Positions 24,193 through 32,180 of a stretch of DNA of 64,000 nucleotides are shown in pieces. Both the position numbers and the translations under genes were made by a program. How positions within the stretch are numbered: position 1 is the stretch's first letter; every line of letters starts with the position of its first letter. Under the pieces are notes generated by a model that was given only the letters and a program-made list of their open reading frames with translations, did not search any database and was not told the DNA's origin. Source of the stretch: Pseudoneobacillus sp042683745 (GTDB taxonomy: Bacteria; Bacillota; Bacilli; Bacillales; Cytobacillaceae); contig NZ_JBHUJX010000007.1 in assembly GCF_042683745.1 (NCBI RefSeq), forward strand, positions 1-64,000. The letters run 5' to 3'.

Positions 24193-25572
24193 TTATCCAC
24201 AACAAGAATGACTTTTCACTTCTAATTTAACAGAAATTGGGCTATTACAACAAGAAATTGCATTTGAATCTTGGACAGGACTTTCATCACAACAGCTAGT
24301 AATGATATTCGTACTACAAACTCCTGTTTCCGGTAACTCTAAATGCACTTCTTTTGCTCCTTGGAAATCTCCGGTTAAATAGGCGACGATGGATCTTATT
24401 TGCTCATAGCCTGTTGCTAATAAAAATGTCGGCGCTCTTCCGTAACTTTTCATCCCAACTATATATAACCCTTTTTCAGGTTGTCTTAACGTCTCTTCAC
24501 CATGTGGTCGAACAGTGCCACAACTATGAATATTCGGATCTATCAAAGGTGCAAGAGCTTCTACACTTTCAACAGCACTGTCTAGATTCAATCGAACCTC
24601 ATTCAAGAAAGAGGTATCAGGTCTAAACCCCGTGCTTACAATGATTTCATCGATTTCACGAATAATCTGTTCTTCTCCATTGAACTCACCTTTTACCACG
24701 ATGGCTTCACCTGATGATATTACCTCACTAATATAGAAGGGTGTAATGACGTTGATCATATCAGACTCAACTAACTTTTGAATTCGAATTCCTAGTTCCC
24801 CACGTGCTGGTAGGCCATCTCTTTCTTGTCCTCCGTAAACCGCTGAAACTTGAGTCTTTCTTAATACCCAATGGATAATGGTACTGTTATGCTTTTCCTT
24901 TAATTTTGCTAATTCAAGTATGGCATTGATAGCTGAATGTCCACTACCTATAACCATGACCGTCTTGTTCCCATATTTTGCTTCTAAATCCCCTAGAACA
25001 TTGGGAATACCGTAATGGATTTTGTCTTTTAAATTTCTTTCTGCTTTTGTCCATAACCCATTGGAAAGCATGGGATTAGGATTTTTCCATGTTCCTGAAG
25101 CATCAATTACAGCTTTAGCTTCGTATACCTTTGTTTCTTCATCGGTTTCAACGTAAATTTGAAAAGGTCGATCTTCTCTCTTTCTCGTTTTTAATTTATC
25201 TAGTCCTTTTTTTGCAACACCGACTACCTTCGCATTCAATACGATGTTTTCTTGAATTTCAGGTAGTTGGCTTAGTGGAAATAAATATTTGTTTACAAGC
25301 TCTTTTCCATTTGGGATTTCATCTGGATTGGGTGCGACCCAGTCAGTCTGTTCTAGTAAAACCTTTGCACTTTTATCCATATTGTATTGCCAAGGAGAAA
25401 ACATTCGAACATGTCCCCATTCTAATATGCTAGAGCCGATTGTCTCGCCGGACTCAAATAGGACAAACTTCTCTCCTTTTATTACTAAATGAGCAGCCGC
25501 AGCCAATCCGACAGGTCCTCCACCGATGATAGCGATTGGCAATGAACTATTATTACTTTCATTTAATTTCAT
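24193..25572 (-). CDS. ArsO-like flavin-dependent oxidoreductase with Cys-pair tail
   Basis: A 459-aa FAD/NAD(P)-binding monooxygenase-like enzyme. The FAD motif IIGGGPVGLAAAAHL is at 15-29 and the NADP motif VIGSGHSAINAI near residue 212; EIIVSTGFRPDTSFL is the second FAD-contact region. Genes of this shape in ars operons are called arsO. The last 45 residues are unusual: VCSTNIITSCCDESP, SNAISCCNSP and KSHSCCG carry seven cysteines, six as adjacent pairs, which suits binding of As(III) or another soft metal. It sits between the MarR gene and the MFS gene in one transcription unit. Substrate unknown. Confidence 0.78.
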   Translation of the reverse strand: MKLNESNNSSLPIAIIGGGPVGLAAAAHLVIKGEKFVLFESGETIGSSILEWGHVRMFSPWQYNMDKSAKVLLEQTDWVAPNPDEIPNGKELVNKYLFPLSQLPEIQENIVLNAKVVGVAKKGLDKLKTRKREDRPFQIYVETDEETKVYEAKAVIDASGTWKNPNPMLSNGLWTKAERNLKDKIHYGIPNVLGDLEAKYGNKTVMVIGSGHSAINAILELAKLKEKHNSTIIHWVLRKTQVSAVYGGQERDGLPARGELGIRIQKLVESDMINVITPFYISEVISSGEAIVVKGEFNGEEQIIREIDEIIVSTGFRPDTSFLNEVRLNLDSAVESVEALAPLIDPNIHSCGTVRPHGEETLRQPEKGLYIVGMKSYGRAPTFLLATGYEQIRSIVAYLTGDFQGAKEVHLELPETGVCSTNIITSCCDESPVQDSNAISCCNSPISVKLEVKSHSCCG

Positions 25573-25647
25573 TATTTACACTCCTCTACTAATATTTTTT
25601 CCATTGCCTTTCGAATGATTAGATCACCCATCTGTTTCTCCCCCTGT

Positions 25648-26100
25648 TTAACACTTACTCCCATTTTCCGTTTTACATCCGATCGTCGTCGTTCGATTCA
25701 TGACCTCTGCTAATAACTGAATGGACCTTGCAACAGTTTCTCTTTCAAAATCAGACATTCCATTAAAAATGTCTTTAATAAATTCATTTACCTGACAATC
25801 TATATCACAGGCTACATTTTTTCCTAATTCGGTTAACATTAGGATGGTGACCCTTTTATCTTCAGGAGATGGAACCTTTTCGACTAATTCCATTTTAACT
25901 AGTGTTTGAATTTGCCTACTGAAAGTAGTAATGTCGATACCCAATAACTCAGCTACTTGTTGCATGGATGGATGATTATTTGAATCAATTTCATAAAGGA
26001 TATGGCTTTGGATGACAGACAAGTCAATTCCATCCACAGAGCAGCAAGTTTTATTCAGTAACCCGAATTTACGAATGATTGTTTGAAAATGTTCTCTCAT
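25648..26100 (-). CDS. Cysteine-rich MarR-family regulator
   Basis: A 150-aa winged-helix repressor: helix-turn-helix at about 46-70 (SMQQVAELLGIDITTFSRQI) and wing at about 71-90 (VEKVPSPEDKRVTILMLTEL). It carries Cys19-Cys20 at the N-terminal dimer helix, Cys98/Cys102 (CDIDC) and Cys142/Cys150 near the C-terminus; three close pairs are odd for MarR and suggest thiol- or metalloid-based sensing. It takes the place an ArsR repressor would have in this ars-type operon. Its likely targets are the two palindromes at 27287 and 27361. Autoregulation would follow since it is the second gene of the operon. Confidence 0.85.
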   Translation of the reverse strand: MREHFQTIIRKFGLLNKTCCSVDGIDLSVIQSHILYEIDSNNHPSMQQVAELLGIDITTFSRQIQTLVKMELVEKVPSPEDKRVTILMLTELGKNVACDIDCQVNEFIKDIFNGMSDFERETVARSIQLLAEVMNRTTTIGCKTENGSKC

Positions 26101-26138
26101 TTGATGTCCTCCAATTTTGTACTTTCATATTCACTATT

Positions 26139-27266
26139 TTACACAGTTATAGCTTCACCCTTCTTTACAATGGAAGGAATAATCGAAAATGATGTTTTTC
26201 TTAATCCTAGAATAAATCTAAACGTTGGTCCATGACTATGAGAGGATAAAGGTCCTGCAAAGTATAATCCTGGTACGTTTGATTCAAAGGATTCGTTTAG
26301 TTTTGGAAATTGAGAGTAATCTTCTTCACGTTCAATTTTCATTAATAATGATTGATCAAAGAATGGTACTTTATCAATGTTTATATGAAAACCAGTAGCA
26401 GCAATAATATGGTTGACGATTTTTTCCGTTCCATTTGAAAGTACTAAACGAATTTCGTTTTTATTTATTTGTTCCATTTTCTCAATTGCCACTCCAGCAT
26501 TTTGCGGAACAATCCCCTCCACATATGGTTTTAAGAAATGGGCAACACTTCCTGCTGACTGGCCCCAGCCTTGTTTTTTCTCTTCTAAAGGAAGCTGATA
26601 AAAAATGTCTCCTACATCACGCAGGGTAATTTCATTCTCTCTGCTTCCTGCGTAATTAGGCCCTTCTTTTCGGTAAACTAATTCGACATCCGCACCATCT
26701 CGATGCAGTAAGCCTGCTGCTTCCCATGCGCTTTGGCCGCTTCCAAGAACAACTACTTTTTTGCCTTTAAACTGAGAAAAACTTGTATAACCTGACGTGT
26801 GTGAAACAAGATGTTCCGGGAATTCCTTTAAGAAATTCGGAAGATACTTATAATGCTCTACCCCAGTTGCCACAATGATATTTTTTGTTGTAAAAGTTGC
26901 CCCATTTTCTGAAGTCACCTCGTAAAACTCTTCTTTGTGCACAACCTTTGTCACTAATTCAGGAGTAAACTCTATTCCTGCCCTTTTAGCGAACCAGCTT
27001 GCATACTCAACAAAGATGGGTCTTGGAAGGGGCGTAACTAATTCCTTACCTGTTTCTTTAGAAAACTGTTGAACCGTTAATTCATCCTTTGAGTCTGAGA
27101 AACTAACAAACTCGTGTGGAGTTCGAATGAACATATCCTGCGGCATTTGATTTTTCCAAAAGTCCATTGGATACCCGAATAATTTGTACTTAAGATTATT
27201 TGCTACTGCATGAGCTCCTAAAGAAATTCCGAATGGACCTGAACCAATAATAATGACATCTAACAT
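26139..27266 (-). CDS. Flavin-containing monooxygenase-like protein, first gene of the ars-type operon
   Basis: A 375-aa FAD-dependent oxidoreductase. The FAD motif VIIIGSGPFGISLGAH is at the extreme N-terminus and the NADPH motif VVVLGSGQSAWEAAGLL near residue 170; AATGFHINIDKVPFF is the second FAD-contact motif. It resembles SidA/Ylr-type monooxygenases. ATG at 27266 is chosen, with AAGGGG eight bases before it; the frame can be extended by three codons, but that ATG lies within the ribosome site. It is read first from the promoter at 27345-27373. In this setting it may oxidise As(III), an organoarsenical or a thiol; the substrate is unknown. Confidence 0.8.
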   Translation of the reverse strand: MLDVIIIGSGPFGISLGAHAVANNLKYKLFGYPMDFWKNQMPQDMFIRTPHEFVSFSDSKDELTVQQFSKETGKELVTPLPRPIFVEYASWFAKRAGIEFTPELVTKVVHKEEFYEVTSENGATFTTKNIIVATGVEHYKYLPNFLKEFPEHLVSHTSGYTSFSQFKGKKVVVLGSGQSAWEAAGLLHRDGADVELVYRKEGPNYAGSRENEITLRDVGDIFYQLPLEEKKQGWGQSAGSVAHFLKPYVEGIVPQNAGVAIEKMEQINKNEIRLVLSNGTEKIVNHIIAATGFHINIDKVPFFDQSLLMKIEREEDYSQFPKLNESFESNVPGLYFAGPLSSHSHGPTFRFILGLRKTSFSIIPSIVKKGEAITV

Positions 27267-27286
27267 CGTGAACATCCCCTTATTAA

Positions 27287-27373
27287 TTGTAAATTACAAC
27301 TTAAATTTTATTTTAATTATTTATCCAGTTGATTATATACATAATTTATACCATTTATATTTGTAAATTACAA
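27287..27373 (-). promoter_or_regulatory. Promoter of the ars-type operon flanked by two identical operators
   Basis: TTGTAAATTACAA occurs twice (27287-27299 and 27361-27373); each is a palindrome with a single central base. On the minus strand TTGTAA (27368-27373), a 17-base spacer and TATAAA (27345-27350) form a SigA-type promoter, so the upstream operator overlaps the -35 and the downstream one lies between the start site and the ribosome site. This is a classical layout for MarR repression, possibly with looping. That the local MarR binds here is inference. Confidence 0.75.
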
Positions 27374-27424
27374 GTAATTAAATTTACTTTTTTATCTAAT
27401 TTTTTTATTTTTCCTCCAAAAAGG

Positions 27425-27472
27425 CTAAAAAAAAGCAGATACCCGACTATTTTAAGTCGAGTATCTGCTTTG
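27425..27472 (-). terminator. Terminator of the mhq-type operon
   Basis: AAAGCAGATACTCGACT and AGTCGGGTATCTGCTTT arms (one mismatch) close an AT loop and are followed on the minus strand by eight T's. It cleanly separates the mhq-type operon from the ars-type promoter. Confidence 0.9.
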
Positions 27473-27482
27473 TGATCATGAA

Positions 27483-28148
27483 TTATTGATTCGCTTTTTT
27501 CACCCATTCAGCTACTGTAACCGTACGTTTTGCTTGATGTTTAACAGCGGCTTCTACATCTTCAATCATTTTCCCATCTTGACCAATGGTTACACTTGTC
27601 CCATAAGGATTACCCCCTGATCCAAATATAACAGGATCTGTATACCCAGGAGCAACTACAATGGCACCCCAATGGTACATCGTAGTATAAAGAGAGAGAA
27701 TCGTTGCTTCTTGACCACCATGAGAATTTTGTGCAGAGGTCATCGCACTTACAGCCTTATTAGCTAGCTTCCCGTTAAACCATAAACCACCTGTTGTATC
27801 TAGGAATTGTTTCATTTGCGATGGCATATTTCCAAATCGAGTTGGTACGCTGAAAATAATCGCATCTGCCCATTCTAGATCCTCTAGTTTCACTTCTGGA
27901 ACATTACTTGTAGCCTCCACATGAGCTTTCCATGCGGCATTTCCTTCTATTGCCGATTGTGGAGCAAGTTCAGGTACTTTTAAAACTTTCACTTCAGCCC
28001 CTAATTCTTTCGCTCCTTCTTCAGCCCACTTTGATAATTGATAATTTGTTCCACCCATACTGTAATAAATGACTGCTAATTTTACATTTGTCATTTTTTC
28101 AATCTCCTCGTTTGACGAATTTCCAAATAGTTTGGACAAGAAGCCCAT
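27483..28148 (-). CDS. WrbA-like NAD(P)H:quinone oxidoreductase
   Basis: A flavodoxin-fold FMN enzyme (221 aa from 28148, or about 203 aa from an internal ATG at 28094) that reduces quinones by two electrons. Motifs: IYYSMGGTNYQLSKWAEEGA (FMN phosphate loop), ADAIIFSVPTRFGNMPSQMK and SAQNSHGGQEATILSLYTTM, all typical of WrbA. The longer form adds the leader MGFLSKLFGNSSNEE, nearly the same as in the FMN reductase at 9084-9689; each gene has a GGTGGTG-type site before the long form and a stronger site before the short one. It ends the mhq-type operon. Confidence 0.88.
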   Translation of the reverse strand: MGFLSKLFGNSSNEEIEKMTNVKLAVIYYSMGGTNYQLSKWAEEGAKELGAEVKVLKVPELAPQSAIEGNAAWKAHVEATSNVPEVKLEDLEWADAIIFSVPTRFGNMPSQMKQFLDTTGGLWFNGKLANKAVSAMTSAQNSHGGQEATILSLYTTMYHWGAIVVAPGYTDPVIFGSGGNPYGTSVTIGQDGKMIEDVEAAVKHQAKRTVTVAEWVKKANQ

Positions 28149-28222
28149 TACTACACCACCTATTATTTCTTATTTCACATTTAAAATACATTTATCCATT
28201 TCCAGTAAATGCTTCATTCGGG

Positions 28223-28825
28223 TTATAACTTCCGATACCAATGTGCTGCAGCTTCTACTTCTTCCATCGTCAATTGATGACCTCGATTTTCCCAATGAAG
28301 TTCCACATTTGCATTCGCCTTATCTAATAATGACTGAAGCTCTGTCGATTCCATTGGTGAGCAAATAGGATCATTCGTCCCAGCTGCAATAAACACAGAC
28401 TTTCCAGTCAAATCCGGAAGATTGATTCCCCTTCTCGGTACCATAGGATGATGAAGAATCGCGCCTTTTAAAGCATTTTTATAATGAAATAATAAACTTG
28501 CTGCGATATTCGCTCCATTGGAATAACCAATGGCAATGATATTATTTCGGTCAAACTCATACTTTTCTGCTGCTTCATCAAGAAACTCATTTAATTCTTT
28601 TGTACGGAACACAAGATCCTCTTCATCAAATACACCTTCTGCCAATCTACGAAAGAATCGTGGCATTCCATTTTCAAGGACATTCCCACGAACACTTAAA
28701 ACAGATGCTTCCTCATCAATTCTTCCCGCTAGAGGTAATAGATCTAATTCATTACCACCTGTTCCATGCAGTAATAGTAAAGTTGGTTTTGATAAATCTT
28801 TTCCTTTATTAAAAATGTGTTTCAT
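28223..28825 (-). CDS. mhqD: MhqD-like carboxylesterase/hydrolase
   Basis: A 200-aa alpha/beta hydrolase of the phospholipase/carboxylesterase group. The nucleophile elbow is IAIGYSNGANIA (Ser about 103), the acid is in AAGTNDPICSP (about 150) and the His in WENRGHQLTMEE (about 183). The LLHGTGGNELDLLPLA opening gives the oxyanion hole. It matches B. subtilis MhqD in length and setting beside mhq dioxygenases. Its start overlaps the preceding stop by one base (TAATG), so translation is coupled. It probably hydrolyses ring-cleavage products. Confidence 0.85.
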   Translation of the reverse strand: MKHIFNKGKDLSKPTLLLLHGTGGNELDLLPLAGRIDEEASVLSVRGNVLENGMPRFFRRLAEGVFDEEDLVFRTKELNEFLDEAAEKYEFDRNNIIAIGYSNGANIAASLLFHYKNALKGAILHHPMVPRRGINLPDLTGKSVFIAAGTNDPICSPMESTELQSLLDKANANVELHWENRGHQLTMEEVEAAAHWYRKL

Positions 28826-29769
28826 TACTTATCTTCCTCCAGAACACGAACTTCTACATTCGGTAATGTTTCTTCTAATTTTACTCTATTTGATTCTAAC
28901 CATGTCGGTAACATTAATTTTTCACCCAGTTCATTGATGGGTTCATCCACCGTAAACCCTGGTGGGTCGGTTGCGATTTCGAAGAGGATTCCCCCTTCTT
29001 CATGGAAATAGATAGCTTTGAAATAATTTCGATCACGAACTTCTGTTGGATAATATCCTTTTTCATGAAGAAGCGCTCTCCATTTAAGAAGATCTTCTTC
29101 ATCCTTTGCTCTAAATGCTATATGATGAACAGTTCCAGCTCCCATTAACCCTCGAACAGAAGGAGTTAATTTAATATCGATCGTATTTCCAAGAGAAGCC
29201 TCTGATTTAAATCTTAGGAATCCTTCTTTATCACCAACACATTCTAGTCCTAAAACGTTTTCGAGCACATCCGCCGTTTTATTTGGCTGAGCCGAAATTA
29301 ATGTCGCTCCACCGAATCCTTTTATCGCATTCTCTGACTCAATTCCTCCAAAAGTCCATTGATTCAAAGGACCTCCTTGTCTTTCTACCAGTTCAAGTTC
29401 GAGGCCGTCTGGATCATTAAATGTCAAATATTTTTCTCCAAACCGCACAGAGGAACGATATTCAATGCTAAATTGCTGTAATCGATTTTCCCAAAATTCC
29501 GCCTGGCCAGTTGGTATCATATAGCTAGTTGTGCCGACCTGAGCTGTTCCGATTCGTCCTTTAAGCTGCTTAGCCCAAGGGAAAAAAGTAATCACTGATC
29601 CTGGTTGGCCCGATTCATTTCCAAAATAAAGATGATAAACTTCAGGTCGATCGAAATTGATTGTTTTCTTAACAAGTCTTAAACCAAGTACACCTGAATA
29701 AAAGTCAATATTTCTTTGGGCATCGTTAACCATCGCCGTTATATGATGTATACCTGCGGATTTTTGCAA
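28825..29769 (-). CDS. Ring-cleaving dioxygenase, MhqO/MhqA type (second copy)
   Basis: A 314-aa two-module VOC dioxygenase. GIHHITAMVNDAQRNIDFYS opens the first module and MGAGTVHHIAFRAKDEEDLL the second; iron ligands are expected at HHI (N-terminal His), VHHIAF and the Glu of GGILFEIATDPPGF. The TTG at 29769 is chosen, since GGAGGGG lies 7-8 bases before it and the resulting protein aligns with the paralog at 30399-31343; the longer frame to 29817 would overlap the flavin-reductase gene. It likely opens hydroquinone- or catechol-type rings. Confidence 0.85.
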   Translation of the reverse strand: MQKSAGIHHITAMVNDAQRNIDFYSGVLGLRLVKKTINFDRPEVYHLYFGNESGQPGSVITFFPWAKQLKGRIGTAQVGTTSYMIPTGQAEFWENRLQQFSIEYRSSVRFGEKYLTFNDPDGLELELVERQGGPLNQWTFGGIESENAIKGFGGATLISAQPNKTADVLENVLGLECVGDKEGFLRFKSEASLGNTIDIKLTPSVRGLMGAGTVHHIAFRAKDEEDLLKWRALLHEKGYYPTEVRDRNYFKAIYFHEEGGILFEIATDPPGFTVDEPINELGEKLMLPTWLESNRVKLEETLPNVEVRVLEEDK

Positions 29770-29785
29770 GTGGATCCCCTCCGGT

Positions 29786-30394
29786 TTAATTTGGTCGTTC
29801 AATTGAAAAAATCTCACCTATTTTGGCATAATTTGTACCTGCTAATCGGCTAACAGCTGCCAGTCTACTTGGATCAATTCTTCCATTTTCATATATATCA
29901 TTATCAATATGGAATTGAATGACCTTTCCAATAATCAAATCACACCCTGGAGATTCCAAACCTCCCAATTCTAATGAATGTTCTAAAATACATTCCATTC
30001 TAATTTTTGCTTCTTTAACCCCTGGGACGGCAACTTTTACACTATCAACTGGAGTTAATTTTGCTAATTCGATCTCACTTTGATCAGGAGGAATACTTGC
30101 AGCTGTCATATTTATTTTTTCAACATTCTGTTCATCGACAATATGAACAACAAATTCTGTTGATTCGATAATATTCCTTGCTGTATCCTTCTGTCTCCCC
30201 GCTGCACGTTGTATCGATAAAGAAATCAGCGGAGGATTGGAGGAAACGATATTAAAATAACTAAACGGTGCTCCATTTAAAACGCCTTCTTTAGATAAGG
30301 TTGTCACGAATGCAATGGGTCTTGGAATAATACTTCCAATTAATAATTTGTAATTCTCTCTTTCCGTATTTGAACTAGGATCAATTGAAAGCAT
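29786..30394 (-). CDS. Flavin reductase-like (DIM6/NTAB) protein
   Basis: A 202-aa split-barrel FMN-binding protein. PRPIAFVTTLSKEGVLNGAP then FSYFNIVSSNPPLISLSI are the family's N-terminal flavin-binding motifs, and NIIESTEFVVHIV follows. It probably supplies reduced FMN or reduces quinones directly. It lies four bases after the first dioxygenase and before the second. It is not part of the B. subtilis mhqNOP operon as I know it, so this is an expansion. Confidence 0.85.
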   Translation of the reverse strand: MLSIDPSSNTERENYKLLIGSIIPRPIAFVTTLSKEGVLNGAPFSYFNIVSSNPPLISLSIQRAAGRQKDTARNIIESTEFVVHIVDEQNVEKINMTAASIPPDQSEIELAKLTPVDSVKVAVPGVKEAKIRMECILEHSLELGGLESPGCDLIIGKVIQFHIDNDIYENGRIDPSRLAAVSRLAGTNYAKIGEIFSIERPN

Positions 30395-30398
30395 TAAA

Positions 30399-31343
30399 TC
30401 ATTCCTTTTCGAGTTCTCTCACTTTTATCGGCATTAATCTACGTTCAAGCTGTTCTCGATATTGTTCATACTGGTTAGGTAGCATTAACTGCTCTCCCAT
30501 TGTCTCTTGCGATTCATCATGGGCAAATCCTGGAGGATCCGTGGCAATTTCAAAGAGAATTTCTCCATGCTCTCTGAAGTAGATGGCATTAAAATAATTT
30601 CGATCTTGGACTGGTGTAACACCATATCCGTTCTCTGCCACATACTTTTGCCAATCCAATTGATCCTGATCATCTATCGCTCTCCACGCTATATGGTGGA
30701 CTGTACCGACACCCATTGTCCCTCGGCCAGTTGGAGTCAATTTTAGATCGATGATATTTCCGATGTCAGCGGATGACTGGAATCGAATAAATTCTCCTTC
30801 TTTACCTATTAATTCAAGTCCCATTACCTTTTCTAACAGCTCAGCTGTTTTGTTTGGCTGAGCAGATAATAGGGTGGCTCCACCGAAACCTTTGATCGCT
30901 ACTTCAGGCGTAACCCCTCCAAATGTCCATGTATTGACTTCGCCTTCTTCTCGTTCAACAATCTCCAAATGAAGTCCATGTGGATCATCAAATGCTAAAT
31001 ACTGCTCACCAAAACGCTCCATTTTAGTAAAAGATATACTAAACTTCTCTAGTCTATTTTCCCAAAATCCAAAAGCACCTTTGGGAACAACATAAGAAGT
31101 CACCCCAACTTGCCCGTCTCCTATTTTCCCTTGATACGCATCAGCCCACGGAAAGAAAGTGATTATTGTTCCTGGTTTGCCACCTTCATTACCAAAGTAC
31201 AAATGATACGTACCTGGATCATCAAAATTGACTGTTTGTTTCACTAAACGCAAACCTAAAACGCCTGCATAGAAATCTACATTCTCCTGCGGATGACCGA
31301 CAATTGCTGTAATATGGTGAATACCCATTGTCTTTTTACTCAT
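30399..31343 (-). CDS. mhqO: Ring-cleaving dioxygenase, MhqO type
   Basis: A 314-aa VOC dioxygenase. MGIHHITAIVGHPQENVDFY starts module 1, with GLRLVKQTVNFDDPGTYHLY next; module 2 starts MGVGTVHHIAWRAIDD, and HGEILFEIATDPPGF carries the last ligand. ATG at 31343 has AAGGAG eight bases upstream; a GTG three codons earlier is too close. It shares the whole fold and motifs with the copy at 28825-29769, so one arose by duplication. It lies 21 bases (measured from the longer reading) or 30 bases downstream of mhqN. Confidence 0.88.
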   Translation of the reverse strand: MSKKTMGIHHITAIVGHPQENVDFYAGVLGLRLVKQTVNFDDPGTYHLYFGNEGGKPGTIITFFPWADAYQGKIGDGQVGVTSYVVPKGAFGFWENRLEKFSISFTKMERFGEQYLAFDDPHGLHLEIVEREEGEVNTWTFGGVTPEVAIKGFGGATLLSAQPNKTAELLEKVMGLELIGKEGEFIRFQSSADIGNIIDLKLTPTGRGTMGVGTVHHIAWRAIDDQDQLDWQKYVAENGYGVTPVQDRNYFNAIYFREHGEILFEIATDPPGFAHDESQETMGEQLMLPNQYEQYREQLERRLMPIKVRELEKE

Positions 31344-31373
31344 GTTTTTCACTCCTTAAATATTTTTTCAAAT

Positions 31374-31994
31374 TTAGATATATGTTACGAATTCGTTTAC
31401 TGGCTTACGATACCCACGCGGTTTTCTACTTTGTACTTTTTCTTTCCCTAAAGTAATCATTAATACTACTTCGTATTGCTCATCTATGTTTAAAATATCT
31501 TTAATAGCCTCGGTATCAAATCCAATCATTGGACAAGTATCCCAACCTTTTTCCTTAGCTGCTAACATAAATAGCATCGCTGATAAGGAAGCATTTCGAA
31601 TTGCTTCGTCTTTTTGAAATGCTTCTCCTCTTGATTCATAAAATGAAACCGTATCCTCAACCATTTGATCGTATTCTTGTTTGTTAACGATTCCTAGCAT
31701 CTGTAAACCTTCGTATATTTTAGATGCCTGTTGAAAAGCTTTTTTATCTCCCAAAACAAGGATAACTGCTGATGCACTGGATACTTTATATTGTCCGTTT
31801 GCAGCCACTCTTAATTTCTCTTTCATACTAGGATCAATAACTACTGCATATTTGGAATGCTGAAGGTTAAAAGCAGATGGTCCCAGTTTAACCAATTCAA
31901 AGATTTCATTGAGCTCTTCTTTTTTTATCGAATATTCTGGTAGGAAATTACTTGCAGATCGTCTTTCTTTTATCAATTGGATAAAATCAGTCAT
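31374..31994 (-). CDS. mhqN: MhqN-like nitroreductase
   Basis: A 206-aa FMN nitroreductase; ERRSASNFLPEYSI and GPSAFNLQHSKYAVVI are the FMN-binding segments, and MFMLAAKEKGWDTCPMIGFD the mid-protein motif. Order (mhqN, mhqO, then mhqD) follows the quinone-resistance genes of B. subtilis. It is first in the operon and directly downstream of the two MhqR-type palindromes. It reduces quinones or nitroaromatics using NAD(P)H. It is about one-third identical by eye to the nitroreductase at 3138-3770. Confidence 0.88.
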   Translation of the reverse strand: MTDFIQLIKERRSASNFLPEYSIKKEELNEIFELVKLGPSAFNLQHSKYAVVIDPSMKEKLRVAANGQYKVSSASAVILVLGDKKAFQQASKIYEGLQMLGIVNKQEYDQMVEDTVSFYESRGEAFQKDEAIRNASLSAMLFMLAAKEKGWDTCPMIGFDTEAIKDILNIDEQYEVVLMITLGKEKVQSRKPRGYRKPVNEFVTYI

Positions 31995-32083
31995 CGTTGT
32001 ACATCCTTTTACATTAAAATTTTTCCTATCGAATGATTAATAAACCCACATTCATCCTGTTTATTTCATTCTCAATACTTTTG

Positions 32084-32105
32084 ATTATCTCGAATTCGAG
32101 ATAAT
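32084..32105. promoter_or_regulatory. MhqR-type operator 1
   Basis: TATCTCGAATTCGAGATA (32086-32103) is a perfect palindrome extended by AT/AT on each side. It matches the MhqR box I recall from B. subtilis mhq promoters. It lies about 90 bases before mhqN. No mhqR gene is in the window, so the repressor is presumably encoded elsewhere. Confidence 0.85.
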
Positions 32106-32180
32106 TATTTAAAAAAATTTATTTTCTTCATTTCTTCAAAAATGAGGTTAGCCTCACTTGCAAATTGTTCTTAATTTAAA

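Noticed and set aside
25648..26100. The local MarR protein as MhqR of the neighbouring operon
   Set aside because: Its gene is inside the ars-type operon with different palindromes (TTGTAAATTACAA) from the MhqR-type boxes, and its Cys content differs from MhqR, which I recall as lacking redox-active Cys.
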